Shown: positions 30,801-42,964, numbered from the stretch's first letter. The stretch: 64,000 nucleotides of DNA from Streptomyces sp. SS1-1 (GCF_008973465.1 NZ_WBXN01000004.1:186001-250000), one strand, 5' to 3'. Made by a program: numbers and translations. The notes: generated from the sequence alone by a model not told the origin.

Positions 30801-33800
30801 GGCGGCTCGGCGGGTGGCGCCTCCCCGCACCAGGGCGCGCAGCAGTGCGGGCACCTCACCCCTGTCGCGAACCACCCTCCGGTCGACACGCAGCGCGGTG
30901 AGGCACGGCTCCCCCGCGCTGACGGCGGCGTCGAGCAGGGCCAGCGCGTCGGGGGCCGGCAGCGCGGGGAAACCCAGGCGCCGTACGTGGTCCATGTCGT
31001 CCGTGGCCGGGGCCGCGCCCGGCTCTCGGGTGTCCCAGAGGCCGAACGCCACGGAGGTCGCGGGCAGCCCGGCGGCGGCGCGGTGGGCGGCGAGGCCGTC
31101 CAGGAAGACGTTGGCGGCCGCGTAGTTGCCCTGCCCGGCGGCCAGCACCGATCCCCCGGCCGAGGAGAACATCACGAACGCTTCGAGGCCCGCGTCGAGG
31201 GTGAGTTCGTGCAGATGCCACGCCGCGTCGGCCTTCGGCGCGAGGACGGTGTCGAGCCGCTCGGGGGTCAGGTCGCCGACGAGACCACTGCCGGCGACGC
31301 CCGCCGCGTGCACGACCGCGTACAGCGGATGCTCGTCCGGCACCTGGGCCAGTACGGCGGCCAGCCGGTCCCGGTCGGCGACGTCGCAGGCCACCACGGT
31401 GACGGTCGCGCCGAGTGCGGTCAGCTCGGCCCGCAAGGCGTCGGCGCCCGGCGCGTGCGGGCCACGGCGCCCGGTCAGCAGCAGATGGCGGACACCGTGC
31501 CGTACGACGAGGTGCCGGGCCACCAGGGCGCCCAGCTCGCCGGTGCCACCGGTGACGAGTACGGTCCCCGTGCTGTTCCAGGGCCCGTCACCGCCGCCGG
31601 CCGGGACCCCGGTCATCGGGGTGAGCCGCGGCACGGTCACCCGGCCCCGCCGCACGGCGAGTTCGGGTTCGGCCGTACCGGCGAGCCGCGTGAGCACGGC
31701 GGCGGACTCGTCCGTCCCGTCGGTGTCGACGAGCCCGAACCTGCCCGGATGCTCGGCCTGGGCGGCACGGACCAGCCCCCACACGGGTGCCTGACCCACG
31801 TCGACCGGCTCCCCCTCCACGGTCGCGACGGCACCCCGCGTCACGAACACGAGCCGGCTGCCGGCGAACCGGTCATCCGCCAGCCATTCCCGCACGGCGG
31901 CCAGCACGTCACGTGTGCTTTCGCGGGAGCCCGCCACCGGGTCCGGGCTCTCCAGGCGGTCCACGGCCCGGAAAACGGCACGCGGCACTTCCTCCAGCGC
32001 GGCCAGGGCGGGGACGCCGGGGAGTCCGGTCCCGGGGAGATCGCCCACGACGGCCGCCTCGGCCGTGCCGTCCGGGACGGGCACACCGGTCCAGGTGAGA
32101 CGGAGGAGTTCACCGACCCGGCCACCGCGGTCGAGTTGCCCGGCGGTCACCGGGCGGACGGTCATCCGCTCCACGGTCGCGACCGGCCGGCCCGTCGGAT
32201 CGGCGAGCCGTATGGAGCACGCCTCGTCACCGCGCAGCCGCTCCAGGTGGACGCGCAGCGCCGTCGCACCGGTGGCGTGCAACGTCACGCCCGACCAGGA
32301 GAACGGCAGCAGGGTGTCACCGTCCACCGCCCCCTGTTCCCCGAGCTGGTCGGCGTGCATGGCGGCGTCGAGCAGGGCCGGGTGCAGCCCGTACACGGTG
32401 CCGTCCGTGCCCTCGGGCAGCTCCACCTCGGCGTACACGTGCTCGCCGTGCCGCCAGGCGCGACGCAGGGCGCGGAACGCCGGTCCGTAGCCGTATCCGC
32501 GCCCGCGCAGGTCCTCGTAGAACCCCTCGACGGGCAACGGGGCGGCCCCGGCCGGCGGCCACTCGGAGAGGTCGAAGGCCGTGTCGGCGAGGGCCGGCGC
32601 CACCGCGCCGGTCGCGTGCAGCGTCCACGGGGTGTCGGCGTCGGGCCGCGCGTGGATGGTCAGTGCGCGTACGCCCGCCTCGTCCGGCGCGTCCACGACG
32701 ATCTGGACGGTGACCGTGCCGGTGGTGGGGAGGACCAGCGGGGCCTGGTGGGTCAGTTCCTCCAGGTGTCCGCAGCCGACGTGGTCCCCGGCGCGCAGGG
32801 CCAGCTCCACGAAACCGGTGCCGGGCAGCAGCAGGCTACCCAGGATGTCGTGATCGGCCAGCCACTCCTGACGGCCGGGCGACAGACGCCCGGTCATGAT
32901 CACCCGGTCCGCGTCGGCGACGGTGACGGCCGCGCTCAGCAACGGATGCTCGACGGCCTCCAACCCGGCCGAGCCGACGTCACCGGCGGTCCGGACGGGC
33001 CTCAGCCAGTAGTGGTCACGCTGGAAGGGATAAGTGGGCAGGTCTTCCAGGTGCCGGCCGGGGTGGAGGGCGGCGAAGTCGACGTCGGTGCCTCGGGAGT
33101 GGAGGGTGCCGAGGGCGGCGAGGAGGGTGTGCGCTTCGTCGCGGTCGCGGCGCTGGGTGGCGACGGCATGCGCGGCGGTGTCCTCGACCATGGCGGTCAG
33201 GACGGTGTCGGGGCCGACTTCGACGAAGGTGCCCGCACCGTGTTCGGTGAGAGTGGCGAGTGCGTCGGCGAAGCGGACGGGCTCGCGGACCTGTCGGACC
33301 CAGTAGTGCGGGTCGCACAGCTCGTCGGTCACTTGGTGGCCGGTCATGGTCGAGACCAGAGGGATGCGCGGCGCCGAGTAGCGCAGCTGGGAGGCGACTT
33401 CGGCGAAGCCGTCCAGCATCGGCTCCATCAGCGCCGAGTGGAACGCGTGACTGACACGTAGACGCGTGGCCTTGTAGTCGCCGCGCAGCCCTTCGATCGT
33501 CTCGGTGACGGCTTCCTCGGTGCCCGAAATCACGACTGCTGTAGGGCCGTTGACTGCGGCGATCTCCACACCGTCGGCCAGTGCGGACCGCGCCACGGTT
33601 TCCTCGGCCCGCACGGACGCCATCGCACCGCCGGCCGGGAGCTCCTGCATCAAGCGGCCCCGCGCGGCCACGAGTCGGGCCGCGTTCTCGAGTGTCAGTA
33701 CGTCGGCGACGTGCGCGGCGGCCAGCTCGCCGATCGAATGCCCCGCCACGAAGTCGGGCTTGAGCCCGGCCGACTCCAGCAGCCGGAACAGCGCGACCTC

Positions 33801-36800
33801 GAACGCGAACAAGGCAGGCTGCGCCCACCCGGTCTGCTCCAGAACGGCCGGGTCCTCGCCCCACACGACATCCCTCAGCGGACGCTCCACGTACGCGTCG
33901 AGCGCGGCGGCGACCTCATCGAAGGCAGCCGCGAACACCGGGAACCGCGCCGCCAGTTCACGCCCCATCCCCAGCCGCTGCGCGCCCTGCCCCGTGAACA
34001 GGAACACCCGCTTGCCCGCTGCGGAGGGCACCGATTCAACCTGGTCCAGCCCCCGCAGCAGTTCCTCCCGGTCGGCGCCGACCACCACGGCCCGATGCTC
34101 GAACCGGGCCCGCCCGGCCAGCGTGAACGCCACGTCCACCAGGCGCAGATCCTCATGCCCCGCGACGTACGACCTGAGCTGATCGGCGTAGGCGGTCAGC
34201 GCCTCGGGCGTCTTCCCCGACACCACCCACGCCACCGGGGCCACATCGCCCTCGGCAACCGGCGCCTCGACCGCCGGCGGCTCCTCCACGATCACGTGCG
34301 CGTTCGTCCCACTGATGCCGAACGACGACACACCGGCCCGACGCGGACGGCCCTCACCAGCCCACTCCCTGGCCTCCGTGAGCAGTTCGACCGCGCCCGC
34401 GGACCAGTCCACCTGCGAAGACGGCTCAGCCACATGCAAGGTCCGCGGCACCACCCCGTGCCGCATCGCCAGCACCATCTTCATGATCCCGGCGACACCC
34501 GCAGCAGCCTGCGTATGCCCGATGTTCGACTTGATGGACCCCAGCAACAGCGGACGGCCCTCGGCGCGCTCCTGTCCGTACGTCGCCAGCAACGCCTGCG
34601 CCTCGATCGGGTCGCCCAGCGTCGTGCCGGTCCCATGCCCCTCGACCACGTCCACGTCAGCGGCCGACAACCCCGCCGACGCCAGCGCCTGACGGATCAC
34701 CCGCTCCTGCGACGGCCCGTTCGGCGCCGTCAGCCCGTTCGACGCACCGTCCTGATTCACCGCCGAACCCCGCACCACCGCCAGCACCGGATGCCCGTTG
34801 CGCCGGGCGTCCGACAGCCGCTCCACCAGCAGTACCCCCACGCCCTCGCCCCAGCCGGTGCCGTCGGCCGCGTCGGCGAACGACTTGCAGCGGCCGTCCG
34901 AGGACAGGCCGCCTTGCCGGTTCATGTCGATGAAGGTGTCGGCCGTCGACATCACCGTGACGCCGCCGGCCAGGGCGAGTGTGCACTCGCCGTTGCGCAG
35001 GGCCTGGGCCGCCAGGTGCAGTGCCACCAGCGAGGACGAGCAGGCCGTGTCGACCGTGACCGCGGGGCCTTCCAGGCCGAAGGCGTACGCCACCCGGCCG
35101 GACACGACGGCGGTGTGTCCGCCGTTGCCGAGGTAGCCCGCGTACTCCTCCGGTACCTCGCCGGGCCGGTTGGCCCAGTCGTGGTACATGACGCCGGCGA
35201 AGACACCCGTGCGGGAGCCGTGGACCGAACGAGGGTCGACCCCGGCCCGTTCGAACGCCTCCCAGGACGCCTCCAGCATGAGGCGCTGCTGCGGGTCCAT
35301 GGCGACGGCCTCGCGCGGGCTGATGCCGAAGAAGTCCGGGTCGAACAGGGCGGCGTCGTAGAGGAAGCCGCCTTCCTTGGTGGAGGTCCGGCCGGGCGTG
35401 CCGGGCTCCGGGTCGTACAGCTCGGCGATGTCCCAGTCACGGTCCCCGGGGAACTCGGCGATGGCGTCGCGGCCCTCGGCGACGAGCCGCCACAGCTCCT
35501 CCGGTGTCGTCACGCCGCCCGGATAGCGGCACCCCATGCCGATGATCGCGATGGGTTCGTCGGCGGGCGCGCGCACGTCGGGCGCGGGCGCCGCCGGCTG
35601 CGGGCGCCCCGGCACGAGGCGGTCTGCCAGGTGCTTGGTCAGGGCGAGGGGTGTCGGATGGTCGAAGACGAGGGTGGCGGACAGACGCAGACCGGTTGCC
35701 GTGTTGAGGGCGTTGCGCAGTTCGACGGCGGCCAGCGAGTCGAAGCCGAGGTCGTTGAAGGCGCGTGTGGCGTCGACGTCCTCCGCCCCGGTGTGCCCGA
35801 GTACGGCTGCGACCTGCTCGCGTACGAGGGTCAGGAGGTGCTCCTGCCGCTGTTCGGCGGTCAGTTCGGTCAGGCGCCGGGTCAGGGACGCGGCTCCGGC
35901 CGGGGAGTTGTCCGCTCCGGCGGCCCGCCTGCGGGCGATCGATCCTACGAGGGAGCGCAGCAGCGGCGTCACACCGGCGGGCTTCGCGCGCAGGGCGTGT
36001 GCGTCGAACCAGAGGGGTGCCGTGAAAGCCTCGCCGGAGCGCAGTGCGGCGTCCATGAGGGCGAGGTTCTCGGCGACGGAGAGTTCACGCAGGCCGAGTC
36101 TGGTCACGCGGTGGACGGCCACATCGGACAGGCCCACGCCCATGCCGTGTTCGCGGGGCCACAGTCCCCAGCCGATGGACGTGGCGGGCAGTCCCGAGAG
36201 CCGTCGGTGCCGGGCCAGGGCGTCGAGCAGGGTGTTGGCGGCCGCGTAGTTGGCCTGCCCCGCGCCGTCGAGGAATCCGGCCGCCGAGGAGAACAGGACG
36301 AAGGCGCGCACCGGCAGGTCGCGTGTGAGTTCGTGCAGGTGCCAGGCCCCGTCGGCCTTGGGTGCGAAGACGGTGGCGACGCGGTCGGGGGTCAGGTCCT
36401 CGAAGGTGCCGTCGTCGACGACGCCGGCCGCGTGCACCACCGCGGTGAGCGGGTGGTCGCCGGGCACGGCGTCGAGTACGGCGGCCAGGGCGGCGCGGTC
36501 GGCCACGTCGCAGGCGGCGACGGTGACGGTGGCTCCGGCCTCGGTGAGGTCGTCGCGCAGCTGTTCCGCGCCGGGCGCCGCGAGCCCTCGTCGGCCGACC
36601 AGGAGCAGTCGCCGTACGCCGTGCTCGGTGACGAGGTGGCGGGCGACCAGAGCACCGAGGCCTCCTGTCCCACCGGTGACGAGAACGGTGCCGTGGTCGG
36701 GCCAGCCGTCCCCGTCGGCGGCCGTACGTGCGCGGCGGACCAGACGGGGGGCGAGCAGCCGTCCGTCCCGCACGGCCAGTTCGGGCTCTCCGCAGGCCAC

Positions 36801-39800
36801 GGCGGCGGGCAGCAGCTCCACGAGGTCGGCGGGCGTCCCGGTCGCGTCCGTGGTGTGGTCGACGAGGATCACGCGATCCGGATGCTCCGCCTGCGCCGCG
36901 CGCAGCAGCCCCGCCACGGGTGCCGCGGCCAGTGCCGTGTCGTCCGGCGTCCGTGTCCACAGTGCGGGCACGGCGTTGGTGGTGACGACGACGAGCCGTG
37001 CGGTGCCCAGTCGCTCGTCGGCGAGGAAGTCCTGCACGAGGCTGAGTGCCCGACCGGTGAGGTCCCGGGCCGCGTCGAGGGGCGCGGCGGCGGGTTGCGG
37101 CTGGAGTGTGACCAGCACCAGGTCGGCTCCGGCCGCCTCCGGGAGCCGGCCGGCCGGCCGGGCGCCCAGGGCCTCGCCGAGGCCGTGCGGGTCGGGGCCG
37201 TGCACGGCCCAGGTGAGGTTCGCCGGGGAGGCGGGGACCGGCAGCTCCGTCCAGTCGATGTGGAGCAGTGCGCCCCTGGTGCCGGTGTCGCCGCCGATGC
37301 GGTCGGTGGCGACCGAGCGGACCACCAGGGCGTCCACGGACGCCACGGGTGCGCCCGTGGTGTCGGTGAGTGCGATGCCGACCGTGTCGGGTCCTGTCCG
37401 GGTGACGCGTACGCGCACCGCGTGGGCGCCGGTGGCGTGCAGGGACACGTTGTGCCAGGTCAGGGGCAGGGTCACCTGGCCGTCCGCCGGCTGGGGCAGG
37501 GCGTGGCCGAGCGCGTGCAGGGAGGCGTCCAGCAGGGCCGGGTGCAGGCCGTACCCGGTGCCGTCCAGTTCTTCGGGGAGCGCGACGTCGGCGTACACCT
37601 CGGGTGTGTCCCCGTCGGTGCGCCACAGGGCGCGCAGGTTCCGGAAGGCGGGGCCGTATCCGTAGCCCTCCTGTCCGAGCTGTTCGTAGAAGCCGGTGAG
37701 GTCGACCGGCTGGGCGTCCGGTGGCGGCCAGGACGTGTCTCCGCTGTCGGGTGCGGGAGCGGCGGGGGCGAGTACACCGCTCGCGTGGCGTGTCCAGTCG
37801 TCCTCCGCGGTGCTGTCCTCGCGGCGGGCGTGGAACTCGACGGTGCGCCGGCCCGTCGTGTCCGGTGCGCCGGCCACGATCTGCAGGGCGATGCCGCAGT
37901 CGTCCGGCAGGGTCAGCGGGGTCTCCAGGTCCAGCGTCTCGACGGTGCCGCAGCCGGTCTGGTCGGCGGCGAGCAGGGCGAGTTCCACGAAGGCGGTGCC
38001 CGGCAGCAGCGTGGTGCCGGCGATGACGTGGTCGGCGAGCCAGGACTGGACGCGAGGGGAGAGCCGGCCGCTGAGCACGACGCCGTCGTCGGCCGCCAGG
38101 GTCAGCATGGCGCGGATCAGCGGGTGGTCGACGGGCTGCTGTCCGACGCCTCGCGCGTCGCCCGTGGCCTTCTCGGCGGTGAGCCAGTACCGCCGGTGCT
38201 GGAAGGCGTACGGCGGAAGCGCGATCCGCTCGGCGTCCGGGAAGAAGGCGTCCCAGTCGACGGAGGCGCCGTGGACGTGGGCGAGGGCGACGGCGGACAG
38301 GACGGAGGCGCGTTCGTCGTGGTCGCGGCGCAGCACCGGGGCGAACGCCCGGTCGGTGTCGTCGCCGGCGCAGTCCTGGGCCATGGGGGTGAGGACGGCG
38401 TCGGGGCCGAGTTCGAGGAACGTGGTGACGCCGGCTCCGGCGAGGAAGGCGATGCCGTCGGCGAACCGCACGGGCCGGCGGATGTGTTCGACCCAGTATT
38501 CGGCGGAGCGGAGCCGTTCGGTCGCGAGCAGGCCCCCGGTCACGTTGGACACCACGGGGATCGCGGGTTCGGCGTAGGTCATGACGTCGGCGATCCGGCG
38601 GAACTCGGCGAGCATGGGCTCCATCAGCGCCGAGTGGAAGGCGTGGCTCACCCGCAGGCGTCGGGTGCGGTGTCCGCGTGCGGCGAGTGCGGCGGCGGCC
38701 TGGAGGGTGGGGGCCTCCTCGCCTGAGAGGACGACCGCCTCGGGGCCGTTGACGGCGGCGATGTCGACGCCGGGTGTCTCGCGCAGCAGCTCGGTGACCT
38801 CGTCGGCTGGCGCGGCGACGGCCACCATGGCACCGGTCTGCGGGAGTTCCTGCATGAGGCGGCCGCGGGCGCCGACGAGCATCGCGGCGTCGGGGAGGCT
38901 GAGGACGCCCGCGACGTGGGCGGCGGTGAGTTCGCCGACGGAGTGACCGGCGACGAAGTCCGGGCGCAGGCCCCAGGACTCCACCAGCCGGAACAGGGCG
39001 GTCTCCAGGGCGAACAGGGCGGGCTGGGCGTACTGGGTCTGGTCGAGCAGTGCGGCCTTCTCCGGGGCGTCGTCGGTGAACAGGACGTCCCACAGGGAGT
39101 GTTCGAGCTGGAGGTCGAGGTAGCCGATCGCCTCGTCGAGCGCTTCGGCGAACCGCGGTTCGGTGCGGAGGAGCCGGCGGCCCATGGCGTGTCGTTGGCT
39201 GCCCTGCCCCGTGAACAGGAACGCGAGCCCTCCGCCGGCCGCCTTTCCGGTGACCAGCGCGGGATGGGTCTCGCCGGCGGCGAGGGCACCCAGGGCGGCG
39301 TGGAGTCCGTCGGGGTCCGCCGGGTTCAGGACGGCCCGGTGCGGCATGCGCGCGCGGCAGGCGGCCAGGGAGTGGCCGAGGTCGTCGCGCCGGGTCCCGG
39401 GCTCGGCCCGGAGGTGGTCCAGCAGGCGCCGGGCCTGGGCCCGCAGGGCGGGTGCGGAGCGGGCGGAGAGGACCACCGGAAGGGGGCCCTCGGGGTGCGG
39501 GCGGTGCGTCTCGGGGTCGGCCGGCCGGCCTGGGGGTTCCTCGATGACGACGTGGGCGTTGGTGCCGCTGACGCCGAACGCGGAGACGCCGGCGCGGCGC
39601 GGGCGGTCGCCGGGTTCCCAGGGCGTGGCGTCGGTGAGCAGCCGAACGGTGCCGGCGGACCAGTCGACGTGCGGGGTGGGCTCGTCGACATGGAGAGTCG
39701 GCGGAAGCAGGCCGTGCCGCATCGCCATGATCATCTTGATGAGTCCGGCGGCGCCCGCCGCGGACTGGCTGTGCCCGATGTTGGACTTGACCGAGCCGAG

Positions 39801-41150
39801 CCACAGCGGTCGTCCGGGCGTGTGGGCGGTGCCGTAGGCGGCGATGAGCGCCTGTGCCTCGATGGGGTCGCCGAGGGTGGTGGCGGTGCCGTGCGCCTCG
39901 ACGGCGTCGACGTCGCCGGGGGTCAGTCCGGCGTCGGCGAGCGCCTGCTGGATGACGCGCTGCTGGGCGAGGCCGTTGGGGGCGGTCAGGCCGTTGCTGG
40001 CGCCGTCGGAGTTGATGGCGGAACCGCGGATGGTGGCGAGCACGGGGTGGCCGAGCCGTCGCGCCTCGGACAGCCGGGCCAGGACGAGGACGGCGGCGCC
40101 CTCGGACCAGGCCGTGCCGTTCGCGGCGGCGGCGAAGGGCCGGCAGATCCCGTCGGGGGCGAGTCCGCGCTGACGGCTGAACGAGGTGAAGGCGCCCGGA
40201 TGGACCATGACGGACGCGGCGCCGGTCAGCGCGAGTGTGCATTCGCCGGCGCGCAGGGACCGCACGGCCAGGTGAAGGGCGACGAGGGCGCTGGAGCAGG
40301 CGGTGTCCACGCTGAGCGTCGGGCCCTCGGTGCCGAGGACGTAGGCGACCCGCCCGGACAGCACGCTGGGTGAGTTGCCCGTCATCAGGTAGCCGTCGAG
40401 TCCGTCGGGGGCCTCGTGCAGCGGCATGCCGTAGTCCTGCGGGTCGGCGCCGATGAAGACGCCCGAGCGGCTGCCCCGGAGGGTGTCCGGGTCGATGCCG
40501 GCGTGTTCCAGCGCCTCCCAGGCGGTCTCCAGGACGAGGCGCTGCTGCGGTTCCATGGCCAGCGCCTCGCGGGGGCTGATCCCGAAGAAGTCGGCGTCGA
40601 AGTCCCCGGCGTCCCGCAGGAACGCGCCGTGGCGGACGTAGGTGGAGCCGGGGGTGGCCGGGTCGGGGTCGTAGAGCCGTTCGAGGTCCCAGCCGCGGTC
40701 GTCGGGGAAGTCGTCGACGACGTGCCGTCCTTCGGCGACGAGCTGCCAGAGCTGGTCGGGTGAGGTGACGCCGCCGGGGAAACGGCAGCCGATGCCGACG
40801 ACGGCGATGGGTTCGTCGGAGGCCGGGGGCGGGCTGGGTTCGTCGGGGGCGTCGGCGGCCGAACCGGCGAGTTCGGAGCTCAGGTGACGGGCCAGGTCCG
40901 CGACCGTCGGATGGTCGAAGCCGACGGTGGGCGGCAGGGACAGGCCGGTGGCGGTGTTCAGCAGCCGTTGGAGCTTGACCAGTCCGAGGGAGTCCACGCC
41001 GAGCTCCCGCAGCGGGCGTGCGGGGTCGACGTCGCCGGGCTCCTCCCCGGCCTCGCGCAGCACGACCAGGATCTGCTCGCGCACCAACTCGACCAGGACT
41101 CGTATCTGCTCGGGTGCGGGCAGCACCCCCAGCGTGTGTGCCGACGTCAA
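24852..41150 (-). CDS. Type I polyketide synthase: loading ACP plus three KS-AT-DH-KR-ACP modules
   Basis: 5,432 residues from a TTG start (41,148-41,150) with GGAGGA at a good distance; an in-frame ATG at 41,204 has no such support. It opens with a loading ACP (GVDSL, Ser54) and no loading AT or KSQ, as expected when a separate acyltransferase delivers the starter. Module 1: KS Cys near 285, AT GHSVG 735 and HAFH 835, DH HVIAG 1,041, KR Tyr 1,636 (VDD), ACP 1,805. Module 2: KS 2,036, AT 2,470-2,570, DH 2,765, KR 3,205-3,343 (no LDD), ACP 3,508. Module 3: KS 3,748, AT 4,198-4,298, DH 4,507, KR 4,985-5,127 (LDD), ACP 5,292. All three ATs carry HAFH (malonyl). A long C-terminal docking tail follows. 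Predicted output is the starter extended by three conjugated double bonds. Confidence 0.95.
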   Translation of the reverse strand: MTSAHTLGVLPAPEQIRVLVELVREQILVVLREAGEEPGDVDPARPLRELGVDSLGLVKLQRLLNTATGLSLPPTVGFDHPTVADLARHLSSELAGSAADAPDEPSPPPASDEPIAVVGIGCRFPGGVTSPDQLWQLVAEGRHVVDDFPDDRGWDLERLYDPDPATPGSTYVRHGAFLRDAGDFDADFFGISPREALAMEPQQRLVLETAWEALEHAGIDPDTLRGSRSGVFIGADPQDYGMPLHEAPDGLDGYLMTGNSPSVLSGRVAYVLGTEGPTLSVDTACSSALVALHLAVRSLRAGECTLALTGAASVMVHPGAFTSFSRQRGLAPDGICRPFAAAANGTAWSEGAAVLVLARLSEARRLGHPVLATIRGSAINSDGASNGLTAPNGLAQQRVIQQALADAGLTPGDVDAVEAHGTATTLGDPIEAQALIAAYGTAHTPGRPLWLGSVKSNIGHSQSAAGAAGLIKMIMAMRHGLLPPTLHVDEPTPHVDWSAGTVRLLTDATPWEPGDRPRRAGVSAFGVSGTNAHVVIEEPPGRPADPETHRPHPEGPLPVVLSARSAPALRAQARRLLDHLRAEPGTRRDDLGHSLAACRARMPHRAVLNPADPDGLHAALGALAAGETHPALVTGKAAGGGLAFLFTGQGSQRHAMGRRLLRTEPRFAEALDEAIGYLDLQLEHSLWDVLFTDDAPEKAALLDQTQYAQPALFALETALFRLVESWGLRPDFVAGHSVGELTAAHVAGVLSLPDAAMLVGARGRLMQELPQTGAMVAVAAPADEVTELLRETPGVDIAAVNGPEAVVLSGEEAPTLQAAAALAARGHRTRRLRVSHAFHSALMEPMLAEFRRIADVMTYAEPAIPVVSNVTGGLLATERLRSAEYWVEHIRRPVRFADGIAFLAGAGVTTFLELGPDAVLTPMAQDCAGDDTDRAFAPVLRRDHDERASVLSAVALAHVHGASVDWDAFFPDAERIALPPYAFQHRRYWLTAEKATGDARGVGQQPVDHPLIRAMLTLAADDGVVLSGRLSPRVQSWLADHVIAGTTLLPGTAFVELALLAADQTGCGTVETLDLETPLTLPDDCGIALQIVAGAPDTTGRRTVEFHARREDSTAEDDWTRHASGVLAPAAPAPDSGDTSWPPPDAQPVDLTGFYEQLGQEGYGYGPAFRNLRALWRTDGDTPEVYADVALPEELDGTGYGLHPALLDASLHALGHALPQPADGQVTLPLTWHNVSLHATGAHAVRVRVTRTGPDTVGIALTDTTGAPVASVDALVVRSVATDRIGGDTGTRGALLHIDWTELPVPASPANLTWAVHGPDPHGLGEALGARPAGRLPEAAGADLVLVTLQPQPAAAPLDAARDLTGRALSLVQDFLADERLGTARLVVVTTNAVPALWTRTPDDTALAAAPVAGLLRAAQAEHPDRVILVDHTTDATGTPADLVELLPAAVACGEPELAVRDGRLLAPRLVRRARTAADGDGWPDHGTVLVTGGTGGLGALVARHLVTEHGVRRLLLVGRRGLAAPGAEQLRDDLTEAGATVTVAACDVADRAALAAVLDAVPGDHPLTAVVHAAGVVDDGTFEDLTPDRVATVFAPKADGAWHLHELTRDLPVRAFVLFSSAAGFLDGAGQANYAAANTLLDALARHRRLSGLPATSIGWGLWPREHGMGVGLSDVAVHRVTRLGLRELSVAENLALMDAALRSGEAFTAPLWFDAHALRAKPAGVTPLLRSLVGSIARRRAAGADNSPAGAASLTRRLTELTAEQRQEHLLTLVREQVAAVLGHTGAEDVDATRAFNDLGFDSLAAVELRNALNTATGLRLSATLVFDHPTPLALTKHLADRLVPGRPQPAAPAPDVRAPADEPIAIIGMGCRYPGGVTTPEELWRLVAEGRDAIAEFPGDRDWDIAELYDPEPGTPGRTSTKEGGFLYDAALFDPDFFGISPREAVAMDPQQRLMLEASWEAFERAGVDPRSVHGSRTGVFAGVMYHDWANRPGEVPEEYAGYLGNGGHTAVVSGRVAYAFGLEGPAVTVDTACSSSLVALHLAAQALRNGECTLALAGGVTVMSTADTFIDMNRQGGLSSDGRCKSFADAADGTGWGEGVGVLLVERLSDARRNGHPVLAVVRGSAVNQDGASNGLTAPNGPSQERVIRQALASAGLSAADVDVVEGHGTGTTLGDPIEAQALLATYGQERAEGRPLLLGSIKSNIGHTQAAAGVAGIMKMVLAMRHGVVPRTLHVAEPSSQVDWSAGAVELLTEAREWAGEGRPRRAGVSSFGISGTNAHVIVEEPPAVEAPVAEGDVAPVAWVVSGKTPEALTAYADQLRSYVAGHEDLRLVDVAFTLAGRARFEHRAVVVGADREELLRGLDQVESVPSAAGKRVFLFTGQGAQRLGMGRELAARFPVFAAAFDEVAAALDAYVERPLRDVVWGEDPAVLEQTGWAQPALFAFEVALFRLLESAGLKPDFVAGHSIGELAAAHVADVLTLENAARLVAARGRLMQELPAGGAMASVRAEETVARSALADGVEIAAVNGPTAVVISGTEEAVTETIEGLRGDYKATRLRVSHAFHSALMEPMLDGFAEVASQLRYSAPRIPLVSTMTGHQVTDELCDPHYWVRQVREPVRFADALATLTEHGAGTFVEVGPDTVLTAMVEDTAAHAVATQRRDRDEAHTLLAALGTLHSRGTDVDFAALHPGRHLEDLPTYPFQRDHYWLRPVRTAGDVGSAGLEAVEHPLLSAAVTVADADRVIMTGRLSPGRQEWLADHDILGSLLLPGTGFVELALRAGDHVGCGHLEELTHQAPLVLPTTGTVTVQIVVDAPDEAGVRALTIHARPDADTPWTLHATGAVAPALADTAFDLSEWPPAGAAPLPVEGFYEDLRGRGYGYGPAFRALRRAWRHGEHVYAEVELPEGTDGTVYGLHPALLDAAMHADQLGEQGAVDGDTLLPFSWSGVTLHATGATALRVHLERLRGDEACSIRLADPTGRPVATVERMTVRPVTAGQLDRGGRVGELLRLTWTGVPVPDGTAEAAVVGDLPGTGLPGVPALAALEEVPRAVFRAVDRLESPDPVAGSRESTRDVLAAVREWLADDRFAGSRLVFVTRGAVATVEGEPVDVGQAPVWGLVRAAQAEHPGRFGLVDTDGTDESAAVLTRLAGTAEPELAVRRGRVTVPRLTPMTGVPAGGGDGPWNSTGTVLVTGGTGELGALVARHLVVRHGVRHLLLTGRRGPHAPGADALRAELTALGATVTVVACDVADRDRLAAVLAQVPDEHPLYAVVHAAGVAGSGLVGDLTPERLDTVLAPKADAAWHLHELTLDAGLEAFVMFSSAGGSVLAAGQGNYAAANVFLDGLAAHRAAAGLPATSVAFGLWDTREPGAAPATDDMDHVRRLGFPALPAPDALALLDAAVSAGEPCLTALRVDRRVVRDRGEVPALLRALVRGGATRRAAGAGADADTPGQGLAERLAALTDAERLRAVVDLVRDRAATVLGHTSGDAVRADRAFSDLGFDSLAAVELRNALNAATGLRLPATLVFDHPNAQAAGEFIVSRLPGAATTAPAPEPVPATERVAPADEPIAVVGIHCRFPGGVNSAEDLWQLLDEGRDALTDFPVDRGWDVDGVYDPVPGTPGKTYVRRGGFLHDAGEFDPEFFGIMPREALALDPQQRLLLQGAWETFERAGIDPASVRGSRTGVYVGVMYTEYGARVQQHVPEEIAAYLSGGSGASIASGRVAYTLGLEGPAVTIDTACSSSLVALHIACQALRQGEVGMALAGGVTVLPTPDVFVDFSRQRGLAPDGRCKAFAKAADGTGWSEGIGLLLVERLSDARRNGHPVLAVIRGSAINQDGASNGLTAPNGPSQRRVIEAALAASGLSARDVDLIEGHGTGTALGDPIEAQALLATYGQGRTGDEPVWLGSVKSNLGHTQAAAGAAGVIKLVQAMRHGVMPRTLHVDEPSDQVDWSEGAVELLTHARDWPRAGRPRRAAVSSFGLSGTNAHVILEEPPADLAVAQDREPDGTPAGAPLPWVLSARTEAGLRGAAERLAAHVRATSPAGADVGWSLASGRARLEHRAVVLAEDHAGRLAGLEAVAAGRTAPGVVTGTAVPDGRLAVLFTGQGAQRLGMGRELHRAYPVFAAAFDAAVDLLDGHLDRPLRDVIWGTDDELLARTVYAQAGLFAVETALFRLAESWGVRPDFVAGHSIGELTAAHVAGVLTLPDAARLVAARGRLMQALPAGGAMAAVQAESQEVRDALPDGVAVAAVNGPRSVVVSGPEKAVTATVEHFLARGRRATRLRVSHAFHSPLMEPMLEEFRAVASTLDYGTPDLPVVSNVTGRPADAGTLCDPDYWVDHVRRTVAFADGVHDLVERGVTAFLELGPDAALTPMVDEVTDGTRLAVPALRRDRPEPAQLLDALARLDVTGIPVRWADVFAHTGARRVDLPTYPFERRHFWLSPPAGATAAGPAGGAARHGQRDAGHPLLSAVMPAPEGGGLVLTGRISTQTDEQAWLADHNVMGMGLLPGTGFVELALRAAEEAGCDSVEELVIQQLMPLPDRGGAAVQVVVDGPDESGRRPFAIYSRFEDAADPTPWTRHVTGTLATERRPVPGREEFALGDGQWPPADAQPVDISGVYDYLTGKGYHFGPMFRGLRAVWLRGRDLFVEVALPDDAEQDARAYRLHPSLLDAAMSATDFLGGRRPQDTGAGQLPFSWSGVRLHSAGGRSRLLARINWLGSDEQAGSEAVRIDLAAPDGTPVASVESLVVRPVTADRLVAEGAAQTGTRHLESVFRPGWTQLPLGDAGQADPSRWAVLGADALGIGGGDLPVYDDLTALRAALDSGAAAPELLLLPVEPGDDEPPDGVRPPLRTVLAALRDFLADERLAATRLAVLTWFGADGDGAHLDLTVAPVWGLVRAAQAENPGRILLVDLDAQESSTGMLPVVAALSEPEVSVLGNQVRVPRLARVPEPARLAAPRWRTDGTVLITGGTGGLGALVARHLVTAHGVRRLLLAGRRGPDAPGARALTAELEKLGAEVTVAACDVADRDALAALLARIPEQHPLTGVIHAAGVLDDALVTSLAPGQLDTVLRSKADAAWALHELTEDLDLDAFVLFSSVAGLLDPLGQGNYAAANVFLDALARHRHRQGLPATSLVWNLWAGESGMGAGTDPALEHRLATRGTPVLSVPEGLALFDRALTVDEPVLVALRLDPSGSSIPPALRDIVPAPPRTAPAAGLPAPRQAGGADPEDLLRRLAALPAEGRARLLGDLVRDQVAEVRHGDRAGVDMDRGFTELGLDSLAAIELRNRLGAATGLRLPATMMFDHPTPADVVTLLLEELATDLPDAPEPRRPEPAWNAGQPDDGEVRRRLAAVPVSALRAAGLLDAILSLGVPAASTPDDKAAPEPPADRTEEIRSMDVDDLVAAALAGTETGEEQDR
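33013..34813 (-). repeat. Inter-module DNA repeat, copy 2 (module 2 KS-AT)
   Basis: Partner of 3,140-4,940; same orientation and constant offset. Both copies encode a malonyl-type AT (HAFH) and the same KS C-terminal segment. Confidence 0.85.
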
Positions 41151-41221
41151 GAGGTTCCTCCGCGATCTGCTTCGGCCTGCCGTTGCGGGCCCACGTTCCT
41201 GCACGGGACGTCGGTCAAGAG

Positions 41222-41237
41222 CCCCTAGCGACCCCTA
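41222..41237. promoter_or_regulatory. Two CCCCTA boxes upstream of the giant PKS gene
   Basis: CCCCTA at 41,222-41,227 and 41,232-41,237, exactly 10 bp (one turn) apart and 72-87 bp upstream of the TTG start. They read TAGGGG on the PKS coding strand, as before the P450 and aminomutase operons. Seven other repeats flank them upstream. Confidence 0.55.
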
Positions 41238-41250
41238 GGGGGTGTCCTTC

Positions 41251-41388
41251 GGGCCGTACAGTCCGGGCAGTGGTCCGCACGGGCCGTAGGTCGGTCCGCA
41301 CAGTGGCGTCCATGGATCCGCACAGTTCTCTCTGACGGTCCGGACAGTTCCGTCGTGGGTCCGCACGGCTCCGTCAGTCGTTCCGCAC
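41251..41388. repeat. Seven direct repeats phased at 21-22 bp upstream of the PKS gene
   Basis: Nine-base units close to GGTCCGCAC begin at 41,251 (GGGCCGTAC), 41,272, 41,293, 41,315 (GATCCGCAC), 41,337 (GGTCCGGAC), 41,358 and 41,380 (GTTCCGCAC), usually followed by AG or GG. Spacings are 21, 21, 22, 22, 21 and 22 bp, i.e. two helical turns each. The last copy lies inside the final codons of the adenylation gene. Such phased arrays are typical of operators for oligomerising activators; the binder is unknown. Confidence 0.75.
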
Positions 41389-42939
41389 GGCCCCGGGCCT
41401 CTCGGCCGTCCCCTCGGCGGCTCGTTCCGCGAGGAGTCTGCGGTCGATCTTGCGGTTGGAGTTGAGCGGGAACCGGTCGAGGTGGGTGAACCTCCGCGGC
41501 AGCATGCCCTTGGGCAGGATTTCGGCTAGCTGCTTGGTGAGCCGGGCGGGCGGTACGCGCTCGCCGGTGTAGAAGACGACGATCTCGTCGGTGCCGCCGG
41601 CGGGGCGGGTGACGGCGACGGCCTCGCCGACGCCGGGGCAGCCCGCGAGCGCGTGCTCGATCTCGGGCAGTTCCACACGCCAGCCGTTGACCTGGACCTG
41701 GGAGTCACGGCGGCCGAGGTAGATCAGTTCGCCGTTGGGCAGGGTGCGCACCCGGTCGCCGGTGCGGTACCACCTGCGGCCGTCGTGCCGGAGGAACCGG
41801 TTCTCGTCGTCCTGAGGTTCGAGGTATCCGGGTGTCATCTGGGGGCCGGTGACGCACAGTTCGCCCTCGTGCTCCGAGAACCGTCCGTCCGGGGTGAGCA
41901 GCAGGTGGTCGTGGCCGTCGTGCACGGCGCCGATCGGTACGAGTCCGTTGACGCAGAGGCCGGGCGACGTCTGCGGTGACCAGCGGTGGCCGGTGATGGT
42001 CAGGGTGAGTTCGGTGGGCCCGTAGAGGTTCGTGACGGTCGAGGCGGGGGCGGCGCTCCGCCAGTCCTGGACGTCGGCGGCGCGCAGTGCCTCGCCCGCG
42101 AACAGGCTCCACCGCAGCGTCGGCATGTCGCCGGGGCTCAGGCGTCCGGTGCGGCGGGCCAGGCTGATGGCGCTCGGTGCGGAGAACCAGACGGTCAGCG
42201 CCCGTTCGGCGAAGAAGCCGGGCAGGTCGCGGTAGGCCTGGGCCGGGACGGGGTGCAGGCTCGCGCCGGCGCCCCAGGCGCAGAACATGTCGAACATCGC
42301 GCAGTCGAAGTTCAGGTCGAACGTCTGCGAGAACGCGTCATCAGGGTGGAAGTCGTAGTGCCGGTCGACGAGGCCGAAGTAGTGGCGGGTCATGGCGTGG
42401 GTGAGGGGCACGCCCTTGGGCCGGCCGGTGGATCCGGACGTGAAGAGGATGTAGGCGGTGTCGGTGTCGCGTATTCGGGCCGGTGCGTCGAGGGGGCGGC
42501 CGGCCGGCGGGATCAGGCCGGGCCCGCCGTCGTCGGCGAAGGGGGCGAGCACCGGCAACTCACCTTCCGAGAGGTCGAGTTCACGGAGGACGGCCAGACC
42601 GGGCGCGTCGGCGACGACCGCGTCGACGCCTGCCGTGAGCAGCATCCGCCGGGTGCGTTCGAGCGGGAAGCCCGCGTGCAGCGGGACGACGGCCGCCCCG
42701 GCGTAGAGGGCCGCGAGGATGCCGGCGTAGCCCTCCAGGGTCCGGTCGGTGAGCACGCCGACCGTGCGCGGCGGGCCGGACGGCGCGGCGTGCAGCGCGC
42801 CCGCCCAGCGCAGGGCGAGGGCGTGCAGTTCGGAGTAGCCGAAGGAACGCGCTCCGAGTCTCAGGGCGGTGCCGGAAGGGGAGGTGTTCATGCCCCGCAG
42901 GAAACGCGCAGTCAGGGCGGACTCGACCAGTTCGGACAT
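41374..42939 (-). CDS. Stand-alone adenylation enzyme, probably beta-amino acid specific
   Basis: 521 residues from the ATG at 42,937-42,939 (TGGAGAT upstream). Core motifs of the ANL superfamily are present: A3 LFTSGSTGRPKG near residue 165, A5 YGPTELT near 308, A7 WYRTGDR near 392, A8 NGWRVELPEIEHAL near 418, and the A10 lysine in NSNRKIDR near 498. There is no carrier domain; the divergent gene 98 bases away encodes an ACP. NFDCAMFDMF near residue 215 holds aspartates in the region where VinN/HitB-type enzymes bind the beta-amino group. It should activate the aminomutase product, probably beta-phenylalanine, and load the discrete ACP. The exact substrate cannot be read without structural alignment. 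Confidence 0.88.
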   Translation of the reverse strand: MSELVESALTARFLRGMNTSPSGTALRLGARSFGYSELHALALRWAGALHAAPSGPPRTVGVLTDRTLEGYAGILAALYAGAAVVPLHAGFPLERTRRMLLTAGVDAVVADAPGLAVLRELDLSEGELPVLAPFADDGGPGLIPPAGRPLDAPARIRDTDTAYILFTSGSTGRPKGVPLTHAMTRHYFGLVDRHYDFHPDDAFSQTFDLNFDCAMFDMFCAWGAGASLHPVPAQAYRDLPGFFAERALTVWFSAPSAISLARRTGRLSPGDMPTLRWSLFAGEALRAADVQDWRSAAPASTVTNLYGPTELTLTITGHRWSPQTSPGLCVNGLVPIGAVHDGHDHLLLTPDGRFSEHEGELCVTGPQMTPGYLEPQDDENRFLRHDGRRWYRTGDRVRTLPNGELIYLGRRDSQVQVNGWRVELPEIEHALAGCPGVGEAVAVTRPAGGTDEIVVFYTGERVPPARLTKQLAEILPKGMLPRRFTHLDRFPLNSNRKIDRRLLAERAAEGTAERPGAVRND

Positions 42940-42964
42940 TCCGATCTCCAGCGGTAATGGGAAA

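Noticed and set aside
27009..33461. A 2,150-codon open frame on the plus strand, and similar long plus-strand frames at 77-2,620, 3,139-5,772, 7,456-10,062 and 33,711-38,726
   Set aside because: They lie antisense to PKS genes with clear domains. They arise from high GC at third positions, and their translations are low-complexity Arg/Gly/Ala/Pro with no recognisable fold.
36085..40242. Long minus-strand frame overlapping PKS modules 1 and 2
   Set aside because: It is out of frame with the PKS reading frame on the same strand and its translation is Arg/Pro-rich nonsense.
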